Assembly (NCBI RefSeq): GCF_004784475.1
Contig: NZ_SRRT01000003.1
Coordinates: 496,001-560,000, forward strand
DNA from: Streptomyces bauhiniae
GTDB lineage: Bacteria; Actinomycetota; Actinomycetes; Streptomycetales; Streptomycetaceae
Direction: 5' to 3'
DNA: 64,000 nucleotides
The notes beneath the pieces were generated by a model. That model was not told where the DNA came from, did not search any database, and saw nothing but the letters and a program-made list of their open reading frames with translations. Made by a program: the position numbers and the translations under genes. Shown piece after piece: positions 8,120 to 16,714 of the stretch; the first letter of the stretch is position 1, and the number at the start of each line of letters is the position of its first letter.

Positions 8120-9250
8120 CTAGGCGTCCCGTACCGCCTTGGCCAGGCGTGAGGCCAGGGCCGCTCGGGGGTGGCTGTCGGGTGGGCGGCGGACCGGGTG
8201 GACCGTGTTGGCCAGGAGGACGAGGAACGTGTCCGTGGAGGGGTCGAGGACCAGGGACGTGCCGGTGAAGCCCGTGTGGCCGGCCGCGCCGTGGCCCGAG
8301 AGGGTGCCCATGAACCACGGCTCGTCCAGCGCGAAGCCGAGGCCGGGTGGGGTGAGGAGGAGTTCGACGAAGTCGGGGCCGAGGATGCGGGCGGGCCCGT
8401 ACGCGCCGCCCGCGAGCAGCGCGCGGCAGAAGACGGCGAGGTCGGGGCCGGTGGAGAAGAGGCCCGCGTGGCCCGCGACCCCGCCCAGCGCCCAGGCGTT
8501 CTCGTCGTGGACGACCCCCCGCAGCATCCCCCGGTCCGCCTTGGCCCAGGGCCGCCGCTGGTCCTCGGTGGCCGCCGCGTCGGGGCGGGGCCCGTACGAG
8601 GTCGCCGTCATGCCCAGCGGGCGGGTGATGCCGTCGGCGATGAGGACATCCAGGGTCCGCCCGGTGATCCGCTCCAGCACGAACTGCAGGAGCAGCATGC
8701 CGAGGTCGGAGTACAGGTACTCCCCCGGCTTCGACGTCGGCGGCTCCGCGCAGAGCCGGGCCAGGCGGGCGGTGAGGTCGGGGTACTCGTACAGCGGGAG
8801 TTCGGGCGCGAGTCCGGCGGTGTGGGTGAGCAACTGCCGTACGGTCACGCCGTGTTCGGATGCCCCGGTGAACTCGGGCAGGTACGCGCCCACGCGGGCG
8901 TCGATCCCGAGGGTGCCCCGCTCTATCTGCTGGAGCGCCGCGACGGACGTGAACAGCTTGGTGAGCGAGGCGAGGTCGAAGGGGGTGTCGAGGGTGACCG
9001 GTACCCGCCGGGCGGGCGGCAGTTCGACGCCCGTGCCGGACTTCGCGTCCCAGGCCGCGTACCGTACGGCCCACCCCGACGCCTCGGCTACCGCGATCAC
9101 CGGCCCGCGCCCGGCCACCGCGACGGCACCGGCCGCCCAGGGGTGCGCCCCGGCGGTGAGGGCGTGCAGGTCGTCGGTGAGGCGGGCCATCCCCGCGGGG
9201 TCCAGCCCGGCCCGCTCGGGGGTGCCGGGACGGAGTCTCGGTGCGCTCAG
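8120..9250 (-). CDS. Serine hydrolase, beta-lactamase/DD-peptidase fold, apparent CTG start
   Basis: About 376 residues with the class C beta-lactamase-like catalytic signatures: SLTK (SxxK nucleophile) in DLASLTKLF, the YSD motif in EYLYSDLGM, and HTG in GHTGFTG. Such proteins include esterases, D-aminopeptidases and carboxypeptidases; no signal peptide is visible, so it is probably cytosolic. No ATG, GTG or TTG covers the conserved RLRPGTPERAGLDPA N-terminus. CTG at 9250-9248 does, overlapping the upstream gene's TGA (CTGA) and preceded by a strong AGGAGGAGGGG ribosome site at 9265-9255. A fallback ATG at 9190 would drop 20 residues. It is translationally coupled to the Bcr/CflA exporter gene. 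Confidence 0.8.
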   Translation of the reverse strand: MSAPRLRPGTPERAGLDPAGMARLTDDLHALTAGAHPWAAGAVAVAGRGPVIAVAEASGWAVRYAAWDAKSGTGVELPPARRVPVTLDTPFDLASLTKLFTSVAALQQIERGTLGIDARVGAYLPEFTGASEHGVTVRQLLTHTAGLAPELPLYEYPDLTARLARLCAEPPTSKPGEYLYSDLGMLLLQFVLERITGRTLDVLIADGITRPLGMTATSYGPRPDAAATEDQRRPWAKADRGMLRGVVHDENAWALGGVAGHAGLFSTGPDLAVFCRALLAGGAYGPARILGPDFVELLLTPPGLGFALDEPWFMGTLSGHGAAGHTGFTGTSLVLDPSTDTFLVLLANTVHPVRRPPDSHPRAALASRLAKAVRDA

Positions 9251-10554
9251 TGGTCCCCTCCTCCTGGTCCTTCTGGTCCCTCCGGGCCCGCGCCCGCCTT
9301 CCAGGGACGGCACAGTCCCATGAAGCAGACGCCCGCGACCAGCGCGGCCGCCAACTGGACGACGGCCATCGGGACGGCGGTGCGCTCCCCGGCGATCCCG
9401 ACGAGCGGGGAGGCGACCGCGCCGATGAGGAAGGAGGTCGTACCGAGCAGCGCGGAGGCGGAACCGGCGGCGTGCCGGGTGCGCAGCAGGGCGAGGGCCT
9501 GGGTGTTGGGCATGGTGAAGCCCATCGCCGACATCAGCACGAACAGCGCGGCGGCGACGGGCGCGAGCCCGACCTCGCCGAACACCCCGGTGGCCATCAG
9601 CAGCAGCGCGGTCGCGGCCAGCACGATCACCACGAGGCCGCAGCCGAGCACCCGGTCCAGCCGGACCCTCCCCACCAGCAGCTTGCCGTTGATCTGTCCG
9701 GCGATGACCAGGCCGACCGAGTTGAGCCCGAACAGCAGGCTGAAGGTCTGCGGGGAGGCGCCGTAGACCTCCTGGACGACGAACGGGGACGCCGAGACGT
9801 ACGCGAACAGCGCGGCGAAGGCGAAGCCGCCCGCGAGGAGGTAGCCGGTGAAGGGCAGGTCGGCGAGGAGGCCGCGCATGGTGCGCAGGGACTCCTTCAC
9901 CCCGCCCCGGTGCCGTTCGGCGGGCGGCAGCGTCTCGGGCAGCCGCAGCCAGACCAGCGCGGTGAGCACGGCCCCGATGCCGGTGAGGACGACGAACACG
10001 CCCCGCCAGTCGGTCACCCGGAGGATCTGCCCGCCGATCAGCGGGGCGACGATCGGGGCGACCCCGGATATCAGCATCAGGGTGGAGAAGAAGCGGGCCA
10101 TGGCGACACCGTCGTACAGGTCGCGTACGACGGCCCGCGCGATGACGATCCCGGCCGCGCCCGCGAGTCCCTGCGCCAGCCGGAAGGCGACCAGTGTCTC
10201 GACGGTGGGCGCGAACGCGCACAGGGCGGTGGCGACGAGGTACACCGCGAGCCCGGTCAGCAGCGGGCGGCGCCGCCCCCACCGGTCGCTCATCGGGCCG
10301 ACGACCAGTTGCCCGAGCGCCATCCCGGCCAGACAGGCGGTGAGGGTGAGCTGCACGGTGGCCGCGGGCGCGTGCAGGGTGCGGGTGACCTCCGGCAGCG
10401 AGGGCAGGTACATGTCCATCGCCAGCGGTGTGGTGGCGGTGAGCGCCCCGAGCAGGAAGGTGACGAGCACCCCCCGCGGCCGCTCCGCGACTCCGGCCAC
10501 CCCTCCTGGAGCGGCCTCCACCCCCGGAACGGTCACGACATCCCGCTCACCCAT
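9247..10554 (-). CDS. Bcr/CflA family drug-resistance MFS transporter
   Basis: A 435-residue, 12-helix major facilitator. The N-terminal MDMYLPSLPEV stretch is the Bcr/CflA/MdtL subfamily signature of the first loop, and GPMSDRWGRRRPLL is the MFS motif A between helices 2 and 3. Members export antibiotics, sulfonamides or dipeptides by proton antiport; the substrate here is unknown. The start is ATG 10554 with GGGAGGGG just upstream. It precedes and overlaps the serine hydrolase, so the two are co-translated. The C-terminus ends in a Gly/Glu/Pro-rich cytosolic tail. Confidence 0.88.
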   Translation of the reverse strand: MGERDVVTVPGVEAAPGGVAGVAERPRGVLVTFLLGALTATTPLAMDMYLPSLPEVTRTLHAPAATVQLTLTACLAGMALGQLVVGPMSDRWGRRRPLLTGLAVYLVATALCAFAPTVETLVAFRLAQGLAGAAGIVIARAVVRDLYDGVAMARFFSTLMLISGVAPIVAPLIGGQILRVTDWRGVFVVLTGIGAVLTALVWLRLPETLPPAERHRGGVKESLRTMRGLLADLPFTGYLLAGGFAFAALFAYVSASPFVVQEVYGASPQTFSLLFGLNSVGLVIAGQINGKLLVGRVRLDRVLGCGLVVIVLAATALLLMATGVFGEVGLAPVAAALFVLMSAMGFTMPNTQALALLRTRHAAGSASALLGTTSFLIGAVASPLVGIAGERTAVPMAVVQLAAALVAGVCFMGLCRPWKAGAGPEGPEGPGGGDH

Positions 10555-10713
10555 ACAACCCCTCCCAGCCAGAACCCCGGACGACGCCCACCATGGTCTC
10601 AGCTCGGGGAGGGTGTGGGGGACGTGTGTACGAAGGTCGCCGACGGTTCGGCGGAAGGCCGGCCTGTGCCACGCCCGTGGTGCGGGCCGCTCGGCGCACG
10701 CCCGCCGGAGGCG

Positions 10714-11919
10714 TCAGCGGCGGTGGCGGCCGCCCTGCGCTGCTTCGGCGGGGGCTCCCGCCGTAGCGGCCCGGCGGCGGCGCAGGATCGCCCAGGCGCC
10801 CGCGCCCAGCAGGGCCGCCGTGCCCGCCGCGCCCTCGGCGAGGCGGAGGGTGGAGGGGCCGGGCGGGGTGGTCGATGCGTGGGCGGAGTGTTCGGTCGGG
10901 AGGGGGCTGACGGTCGGGTGGGTGGGGTGCGGGCCGCCAGGGGTGGCGAGCAGGCCGACCGGCTCGGCCGCGCGGCCCGCGCCGAAGCCCCAGTCGAGGA
11001 GGGCGGCGGTCTGCTCGTACACCGCGTTACTGCCCTCGGCGGGGTGCATGACGGTGACCAGCAGGGTGCGACCCCCACGCGTGGCGGCGCCGGTGAAGGT
11101 GTTGCCCGCGTGGCTGGTGTAGCCGTTCTTGACGCCGAGCAGCCCCGCGTACGGCCGCAGCCCCCACGCCCCGGTGAGCAGGCGGTCGGTGTTCTGGATC
11201 TGGAAGGTCTTCTTGCCGCCCGCCGGGAAGTCGGCGGTACGCGTCCCGCAGTGACGCCGGAAGTCGACGTTCTTCAGCCCGGCGCGGGCGAACAGCGTGA
11301 GGTCGTACGCCGAGGAGATCTGCCCCTTGTGGTCGAAGCCGTCCGGGCTGACCACATGGGTGTCGAGGGCGTGCAGGTACTCGGCCCTGGCCTGCATCTC
11401 GGCGACCGTACGGGCGACCCCGCCGTTCATGTGGGCCAGCACATGCACCGCGTCGTTGCCCGAGCGCAGGAACACGCCTTGCCAGAGCTGCTCGACGGTG
11501 TACGTGGTCCCGGCCTGCACGCCGACGAGGCTGGACCCGGACGGTATGTCGGCGAGGTCGGCGTCGGTGACCCGGTACCGCTGCTCCGGCGCGAACTTGG
11601 GCAGCACGGTGTCCGCGAACAGCATCTTCAGCGTGGACGCGGGCGCGAGCCGCCGGTGCGCGTTGTACGACGCGAGCACCTCCCCGGTGTCCCGGTCGGC
11701 GACGAGCCACGCCTGCGCGGTGAGCTTCTTGGGCAGCCCGGCCGCCCGCACCTGGACCCCGCCGAGCCCGAGCCGCTCCCCGCCGACGACGCTCGTACCC
11801 CCGGATCTCGCCCCGGCGGCGGAGGCGGGGGTGGCGGTCAGGGGCACGGCGGCCGCCGCGAGACCGAGAAGGGCACGTCGGCTGAGCGGGGAACTTTCAC
11901 GCACCCGGGGACCGTACAC
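10714..11919 (-). CDS. D-alanyl-D-alanine carboxypeptidase (PBP5/DacA-like), C-terminally anchored
   Basis: A 401-residue protein with a Tat-like signal (SRRALLGLAAAAVPL) and a S11 peptidase domain: SxxK in PASTLKML, SxN in LRSGNDAVH, and KNG in GVKNGYTSHAG in place of the more usual KTG. A Pro/Thr-rich linker, then a hydrophobic helix and an Arg-rich tail (AILRRRR) near residue 375, would leave the enzyme anchored at the outer face of the membrane. It trims the terminal D-Ala from peptidoglycan pentapeptides. It reads from GTG 11919; GTG at VRESSPL, six codons later, is an alternative. The KNG variant is not expected to abolish activity, but I cannot test that. Confidence 0.85.
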   Translation of the reverse strand: MYGPRVRESSPLSRRALLGLAAAAVPLTATPASAAGARSGGTSVVGGERLGLGGVQVRAAGLPKKLTAQAWLVADRDTGEVLASYNAHRRLAPASTLKMLFADTVLPKFAPEQRYRVTDADLADIPSGSSLVGVQAGTTYTVEQLWQGVFLRSGNDAVHVLAHMNGGVARTVAEMQARAEYLHALDTHVVSPDGFDHKGQISSAYDLTLFARAGLKNVDFRRHCGTRTADFPAGGKKTFQIQNTDRLLTGAWGLRPYAGLLGVKNGYTSHAGNTFTGAATRGGRTLLVTVMHPAEGSNAVYEQTAALLDWGFGAGRAAEPVGLLATPGGPHPTHPTVSPLPTEHSAHASTTPPGPSTLRLAEGAAGTAALLGAGAWAILRRRRAATAGAPAEAAQGGRHRR

Positions 11920-12020
11920 CGGCTCCGAACGGCCCTTACCCGGGGGAGGTGTATCCCCGGCCAGGACTTTGCACTCTTATGAAAGTCCGATGGCCCGATC
12001 GTGCGACCGCCGTCGCCGTC

Positions 12021-12347
12021 TTATGCCTGACCCGTCTCGAAACGCGAGATCCGACCGTCGTCGGCCACGGTGAACGTCCACCGGGTGCGCATCTCGCCCC
12101 AGGTGTCGTTGCGGTACCGGGCGACGAGCGCGCGCCCGCCACGGGACTCGTTGTCGACCTCCAGATGACCGTGGCTGGAGAAGATCTCCTGGTCGATCCA
12201 GACGGCGAGGTCGCGGTCGGCGCCGTCGTCGGCCATGGTCGCGCCGGGCGCGAGGAGGGACATGAAGCCTTCGCGGTCATGGGAGTTGACGGCGTGCACG
12301 AAGGCCCGTACGGCCGGGTCGCGCAGCTTGGCGGGCTGAATCGTCAT
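12021..12347 (-). CDS. NTF2-like (SnoaL-type) small protein
   Basis: A 108-residue protein reading MTIQPAKLRDPAVRAFV at the start. The pattern HAVNSHDREGFMSLLAPGATMADDG, then RWTFTVADDGRISRFETGQA, is the cone-shaped NTF2/SnoaL fold with its first helix-strand unit and last two strands. Members are binding proteins or cyclases/isomerases, and many are of unknown function. It stands alone, divergent from the DoxX gene 142 bases away. The start at 12347 fixes a normal domain length; longer open frames in this phase lie over the DoxX gene and are not coding. Confidence 0.75.
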   Translation of the reverse strand: MTIQPAKLRDPAVRAFVHAVNSHDREGFMSLLAPGATMADDGADRDLAVWIDQEIFSSHGHLEVDNESRGGRALVARYRNDTWGEMRTRWTFTVADDGRISRFETGQA

Positions 12348-12488
12348 GGCGTCAGGCTCACACCGCTCCCCGCGCCCTGCCACCGGGCGCCCCTCGCCAT
12401 ACCCCCGTCCGCACCACCCGGACGCCCGGTCCGGGAGGCCGGACGGGGTACCCGGTGCCACGGTGGACGCAAGGGAAAGGGAGTCACC

Positions 12489-13034
<546 letters not shown>

Positions 13035-13072
13035 CGGCTCCGCCGGACGGCGGGCGACCGGTCACGCGCCCC

Positions 13073-13678
13073 TCACCCCTGCGCCGACGGCACGGGGGTG
13101 AGGGCGAGAAGCGTGGCCAGGCGGTCTTCGAGAGGGCCGGTGACGGTGTGGACGGGGGCGCCCGCCGTGCGGAGGGTGTCCAGCAGGAGGCGGTCCGACA
13201 GGGCGCGGAAGTGTTCGGCTATGGGCGGCGGGTCGTCGTGGAGCGGGAACTCGACGGGGAGGTGGACGAAGACGTCGTACGAGGCCAGCGCGCGGTGCAG
13301 GAACTCGCGGCCCAGATGGTCGAGCACGCTGCGGTAGGGGCTGTCGGCGTCGGCCGTCACGATCTGCGGTCCCGGGTCGGTGCCGGGGTGGAGGCCGACC
13401 GCGAGCCGGACCGTGGCGTAGACCCACTCATGCAGGAGGGAGCCGTCGGAGAGGAACCCCTCCGGGTGCGCGGCCTCGGCGAGGAGCCGCTCGGCGTGGC
13501 GGCGCACGACGAGTTGGACCAGCTCGGGTTCGGTGGCCTCCTCCAGCGACTTGGGCCGGCCGCCGGCCGGGTCCCGCATCGGGGTGCCGTGGGCGGCGGG
13601 CAGCCCGGTGCGGGCCGTGGCGGCGGTGATCAGAGTGGTCTTGCCGGCTCCGTAGGCGCCGACGACGGCGATCTTCAC
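13073..13678 (-). CDS. P-loop ATPase/kinase-like protein (AAA_28/NadR-like), paralogue B
   Basis: A 201-residue protein starting with a Walker A loop, GAYGAGKT, at residues 7-14. FLSDGSLLHEWVYATVRLAVGLHPG and FVHLPVEFPLHDD-like segments (given in parts) are shared almost column for column with the gene at 15950-16645, so the two are paralogues in one cluster. The closest fold I recognise is the AAA_28/NadR-type nucleoside or small-molecule kinase group. The start codon overlaps the HAD gene stop by 4 bases (ATGA), implying coupled translation. It is the last gene of the leftward AvrD gene set. A kinase role in the pathway is inference; substrate-binding residues cannot be assigned. Confidence 0.7.
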   Translation of the reverse strand: MKIAVVGAYGAGKTTLITAATARTGLPAAHGTPMRDPAGGRPKSLEEATEPELVQLVVRRHAERLLAEAAHPEGFLSDGSLLHEWVYATVRLAVGLHPGTDPGPQIVTADADSPYRSVLDHLGREFLHRALASYDVFVHLPVEFPLHDDPPPIAEHFRALSDRLLLDTLRTAGAPVHTVTGPLEDRLATLLALTPVPSAQG

Positions 13679-14424
13679 AGCATGGCTCCTGGCGGGGCGG
13701 GATTGGGTTCGGGCAGCGGTACGGCGGGGGGAGGGGATGGCTTGGGCAGCCGGTGCCAGCCGTGGTGAGCGGCGAGGCGCCGCAGGTCCGGGTCGTCACC
13801 GACGATCACGGCACGGTCGGTCAGGGAGAGCAGCGGGGCGTCGGAGACATGGTCGCCGTAGGCGATGGAGGAGGCCAGGTCGATACGCTGGGCGGCGGCC
13901 AGTTCCCGTACGGCCTCCGCCTTGGCGTTGCCGATCATCGGCTGGTGGGGGCGGTCGGCCAGCCGGCCGGTGTAGGTGCGGGAGACCGGGGTGATCTCGG
14001 GCTCGGTGCACAGCACGTGATGGGCGCCGATGTGTTCCAGAACGGGCAGGAGCATGGCGGGGAACGAGCCGGAGACCAGGACGACCTGGTAGCCGTCCCG
14101 GCGGTGGGTGTGCAGCGCGTCCAGGACGGGTTCGTGGAAGAAGCCGCCCCGGACCAGCTCGGCGCGGAACCACGCCTCGGCGACTCGGGTGATCTCGGCC
14201 GCGGGGGCGCCGGCCAGAAGCCGGAAGTAGGCGCGGTTGGTCTCCGTCCGGCTGATGCCGGCCGTGGTCATGGCTTTCAGGCGCTGCCGTTCCCGTACGG
14301 CGTCGTGCGGGGGCCTGCCCTGAGCCGCGTACCAGTAGGCCAGGAAGCGGAAGAGCGCGGCGCCGCGGGTCAGGGTGTTGTCGACGTCGAAGAAGGCCGC
14401 GGGGCGGTGATCGCTGGAGGTCAT
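13675..14424 (-). CDS. HAD-superfamily IB phosphatase (SerB-like)
   Basis: A 249-residue protein with all four HAD motifs: FFDVDNTLT (nucleophile Asp13 and acid/base Asp15), VSGSF, an Asn-Ala-Lys motif in IGNAKAEAV, and AYGDHVSDAPLL for Mg2+ binding. The type I cap region between residues 20 and 100 places it in the HAD-IB group with phosphoserine phosphatase. In butenolide and methylenomycin-furan pathways a HAD phosphatase removes phosphate from the acyl-sugar or acyl-triose intermediate; here it sits between an ACP and a P-loop gene in an AvrD cluster, which suggests a similar job. The Pro-rich C-terminal tail is unusual but probably unstructured. Confidence 0.8.
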   Translation of the reverse strand: MTSSDHRPAAFFDVDNTLTRGAALFRFLAYWYAAQGRPPHDAVRERQRLKAMTTAGISRTETNRAYFRLLAGAPAAEITRVAEAWFRAELVRGGFFHEPVLDALHTHRRDGYQVVLVSGSFPAMLLPVLEHIGAHHVLCTEPEITPVSRTYTGRLADRPHQPMIGNAKAEAVRELAAAQRIDLASSIAYGDHVSDAPLLSLTDRAVIVGDDPDLRRLAAHHGWHRLPKPSPPPAVPLPEPNPAPPGAML

Positions 14425-14513
14425 GGCGGGTCCTTCCCGGTGGAGGAACGCGGCCGGCCCGGTGGCGGGCCGGCCGCGTCGTGGACGGAAGGCCGGACGA
14501 GGAGACGGCGGGG

Positions 14514-14774
14514 TCAGACGCCGGCGCCCTTGGCCACCAGGAGTTCGGCGACCCCGGCGGCGGTGCCCGCCTCCTGGAGCTCGTCGTCGGCGACTTCTAC
14601 GCCGTAGCGGCCGCTGAGGTCCACGGCGACCTCGACGAGGATGAGCGAGTCGAAGCCGATGAGTTCGAACTCCGTGTCGACGGCGGTGGTTTCGGCGGGG
14701 GCCTCGTACTTGTCGACGAGGAGGGCCAGGACCGCGTCGGCGAGGGCGGAGGCGGACGTGACGGAGTTGCTCAT
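14514..14774 (-). CDS. Free-standing acyl carrier protein
   Basis: An 86-residue ACP. The phosphopantetheine site is Ser43 in GFDSLILVEVA (DSL motif), followed by the expected helix 3 acid-rich segment (YGVEVADDELQEAG). The short length, acidic composition and position between KAS III and the HAD phosphatase mark it as a dedicated carrier for the cluster rather than the FAS ACP. It would carry the growing or finished acyl chain from the KAS III at 14832-15839 to a downstream coupling enzyme, probably the AvrD-like protein. The longer upstream frame is not needed; ATG 14774 has a purine-rich site about 8 bases upstream. Confidence 0.85.
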   Translation of the reverse strand: MSNSVTSASALADAVLALLVDKYEAPAETTAVDTEFELIGFDSLILVEVAVDLSGRYGVEVADDELQEAGTAAGVAELLVAKGAGV

Positions 14775-14831
14775 GGAACGGTGTTTCCTCTCCGGTTCGG
14801 TGTGGTGCACGGTTCCGGTGCGATGCGGGCG

Positions 14832-15839
14832 TCAGACGGGGACGATGTCCGGCCAGGTGAGGGCGGCGGAACCCCAGGTGAGGCCGCCGCCGAAGGCGGT
14901 GAGCAGCAGGCGCTCGCCGGTCCGGAACGTTCCTGCCGCCGCCGCGTCGGCCAACGCCAGGGGAATGGACGCGGCGGAGGTGTTGCCGACCTTGTCGATG
15001 TTGGTGACGGTCCGGCTCGCGTCGAGCCCGAGTTGTTCGGCCACGGCCCTGAGGATGCGGAGGTTGGCCTGGTGACCGACCAGGTGCCCGACCTGGTCCG
15101 CCTGCCAGCCGACGCTCTCGAGCAAGGTGCGCGAGGAGTCCGACATACGGCGGACCGCGTAGGCGAACACCTTCTTGCCCTGCATGGTGAAGTAGTGGTC
15201 GTCCTCGGCCGCGGGCAGCCCGCTGGAGCGCTGCCGGGAGCCGCCCGCCGGAATCCGGATGAGGTCCTTGCCGGTGCCGTCGCTGCCCAGGTCGAAGCCG
15301 AGCAGACGGCCCGGCTCGTCGCCGGCCCCACAGCCCAGTACGACGGCCCCGGCTCCGTCACCGAAGATCACGGAGGTGGTGCGGTCGTTCGGGCTGAGGA
15401 TGGTGGAGTAGGTCTCGGCCCCGATGACCAGCGCCCGCTCGACCCGGCCCGCCCGGATGGCGTTGGCGGCCGCTTCGAGGGCGTAGACGAAACCGGAGCA
15501 CACCGCCGCGATGTCGTACGCGGCGGCCTTCCCGAGTCCCAGCCGGGCCGCCACGTCGGGCGCGGTACCGGGGCAGAGATGGTCGGGTGTGGTGGTGGCG
15601 ACGATGAGCAGGCCGACATCGGCGCCCTCGTCGAGACCGGCGGACTTCAGGGCCGCGCGGCCCGCCTCGGTGGCCAGATCGCCGGTGGACTGGCCGGGCG
15701 GGGCCCAGTAGCGCTCCCTGATGCCGGTGCGGGTGGTGATCCACTCGTCGGACGTCTCGAAGAGGGTGGCGAGTTCCGCGTTGGTGACGCGTCTCGACGG
15801 CAGATGGGCGCCGAGCCCGCGCAGGACGGCGTACGGCAT
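14832..15839 (-). CDS. 3-oxoacyl-ACP synthase III (KAS III, FabH-like)
   Basis: A 335-residue ketosynthase with a complete Cys-His-Asn triad: Cys114 in AAVCSGFVYA, His256 in VGHQANLR and Asn286 in DKVGNTSAAS. The overall length and the TSDEWITTRTGIRER N-terminal motif are those of housekeeping FabH, so it should condense a starter acyl-CoA with malonyl-ACP to give beta-ketoacyl-ACP. Within the cluster it is followed by a dedicated ACP and preceded by a P-loop gene and the AvrD-like gene, so it is the likely source of the beta-ketoacyl unit. Start ATG 15839. The starter unit cannot be predicted from sequence by eye. Confidence 0.92.
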   Translation of the reverse strand: MPYAVLRGLGAHLPSRRVTNAELATLFETSDEWITTRTGIRERYWAPPGQSTGDLATEAGRAALKSAGLDEGADVGLLIVATTTPDHLCPGTAPDVAARLGLGKAAAYDIAAVCSGFVYALEAAANAIRAGRVERALVIGAETYSTILSPNDRTTSVIFGDGAGAVVLGCGAGDEPGRLLGFDLGSDGTGKDLIRIPAGGSRQRSSGLPAAEDDHYFTMQGKKVFAYAVRRMSDSSRTLLESVGWQADQVGHLVGHQANLRILRAVAEQLGLDASRTVTNIDKVGNTSAASIPLALADAAAAGTFRTGERLLLTAFGGGLTWGSAALTWPDIVPV

Positions 15840-15949
15840 GTGTTTCCCCCGAACTTTCCTGGATGGTGTCCTGTGCTGTGTCCTCGCTGTGGTGGCTCTG
15901 TTCTTCGGTGGATGTCGTGGCGCGTGCGGGGCTCGCGCGGCGGCCGGGT

Positions 15950-16645
15950 TCAGGCGGCGGCGCGGGCGATCTCCGACGTGGTGTCGATGAGCGCGTACTC
16001 GGCCTGGGCCTTCTCGATCGCCGCGTCGATGCTCATCACGGGCTTGAAGCCGTAGATGTCGATGATCTTCTGAAGGCGCTCGGGTATGGAGCCGCCCACC
16101 GTGTGGTAAGGGATGTTCAGCTCGTCCAGGGTCTTGAGCATCAGCTCGTCCGCGAGGGACCGGAAGCGCTCGTTGACGGGGCGGTGCCCGTCGGGGACGA
16201 GCGGGAACTCGATGGGCAGGTGGACGAAGGAGTCGTAGGTGGCGCGGGCGTGCTGCTTGGCGGGCACGGCCATCTGCGACAGGACCTTGCCGTAGAAGCC
16301 GATCTCCTCGCTGACCTCGATGGTGTCCAGGTTCACCGACTCGTTGGGGTTGATGCCGACCAGCACGCGTACGGTGCCGTACGCCCACTCGTGCAGCGAG
16401 GACCCGTCGGAGACGAAGCCGTCGGACAGGTGGGACTCGTTGACCGCGCGCTCCTGGTTGCGTCGCATGATCAGCATGATCAGCTCGGGCGGGGTGCACT
16501 CCTCCAGCGTCTTGCCGGGGATGGAGATGGGCAGCAGTTCCCGCATGGTCTTGGCGGCGGAACGGGGCAGGCCCGTCAGGTGCGAGACGGCCATCGTGGT
16601 GAGCGTCTTGCCGACGGAGTAGGTGCCTGCGATGGCGAGCTTCAT
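15950..16645 (-). CDS. P-loop ATPase/kinase-like protein (AAA_28/NadR-like), paralogue A
   Basis: A 231-residue protein with Walker A GTYSVGKT at residues 7-14. It shares long aligned blocks with the gene at 13073-13678: FVSDGSSLHEWAYGTVRVL, the FVHLPIEFPL segment and the ERFRSLADELMLKTLDE block. It has about 30 extra residues at the C-terminus and lower Ala content, suggesting an older or functionally distinct copy. I place it in the AAA_28/NadR-like P-loop group, which includes small-molecule kinases. ATG 16645 follows GGGAGAG. Having two related P-loop proteins in one small pathway suggests either two phosphorylations or a heterodimer. No experimental counterpart is known to me. Confidence 0.72.
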   Translation of the reverse strand: MKLAIAGTYSVGKTLTTMAVSHLTGLPRSAAKTMRELLPISIPGKTLEECTPPELIMLIMRRNQERAVNESHLSDGFVSDGSSLHEWAYGTVRVLVGINPNESVNLDTIEVSEEIGFYGKVLSQMAVPAKQHARATYDSFVHLPIEFPLVPDGHRPVNERFRSLADELMLKTLDELNIPYHTVGGSIPERLQKIIDIYGFKPVMSIDAAIEKAQAEYALIDTTSEIARAAA

Positions 16646-16714
16646 AGGACTCTCCCGTGGTTGACGGACGGCGCCGGAGCTCTGGTGCCCGACTGCCGTG
16701 GGGTGGGGGCTGGT

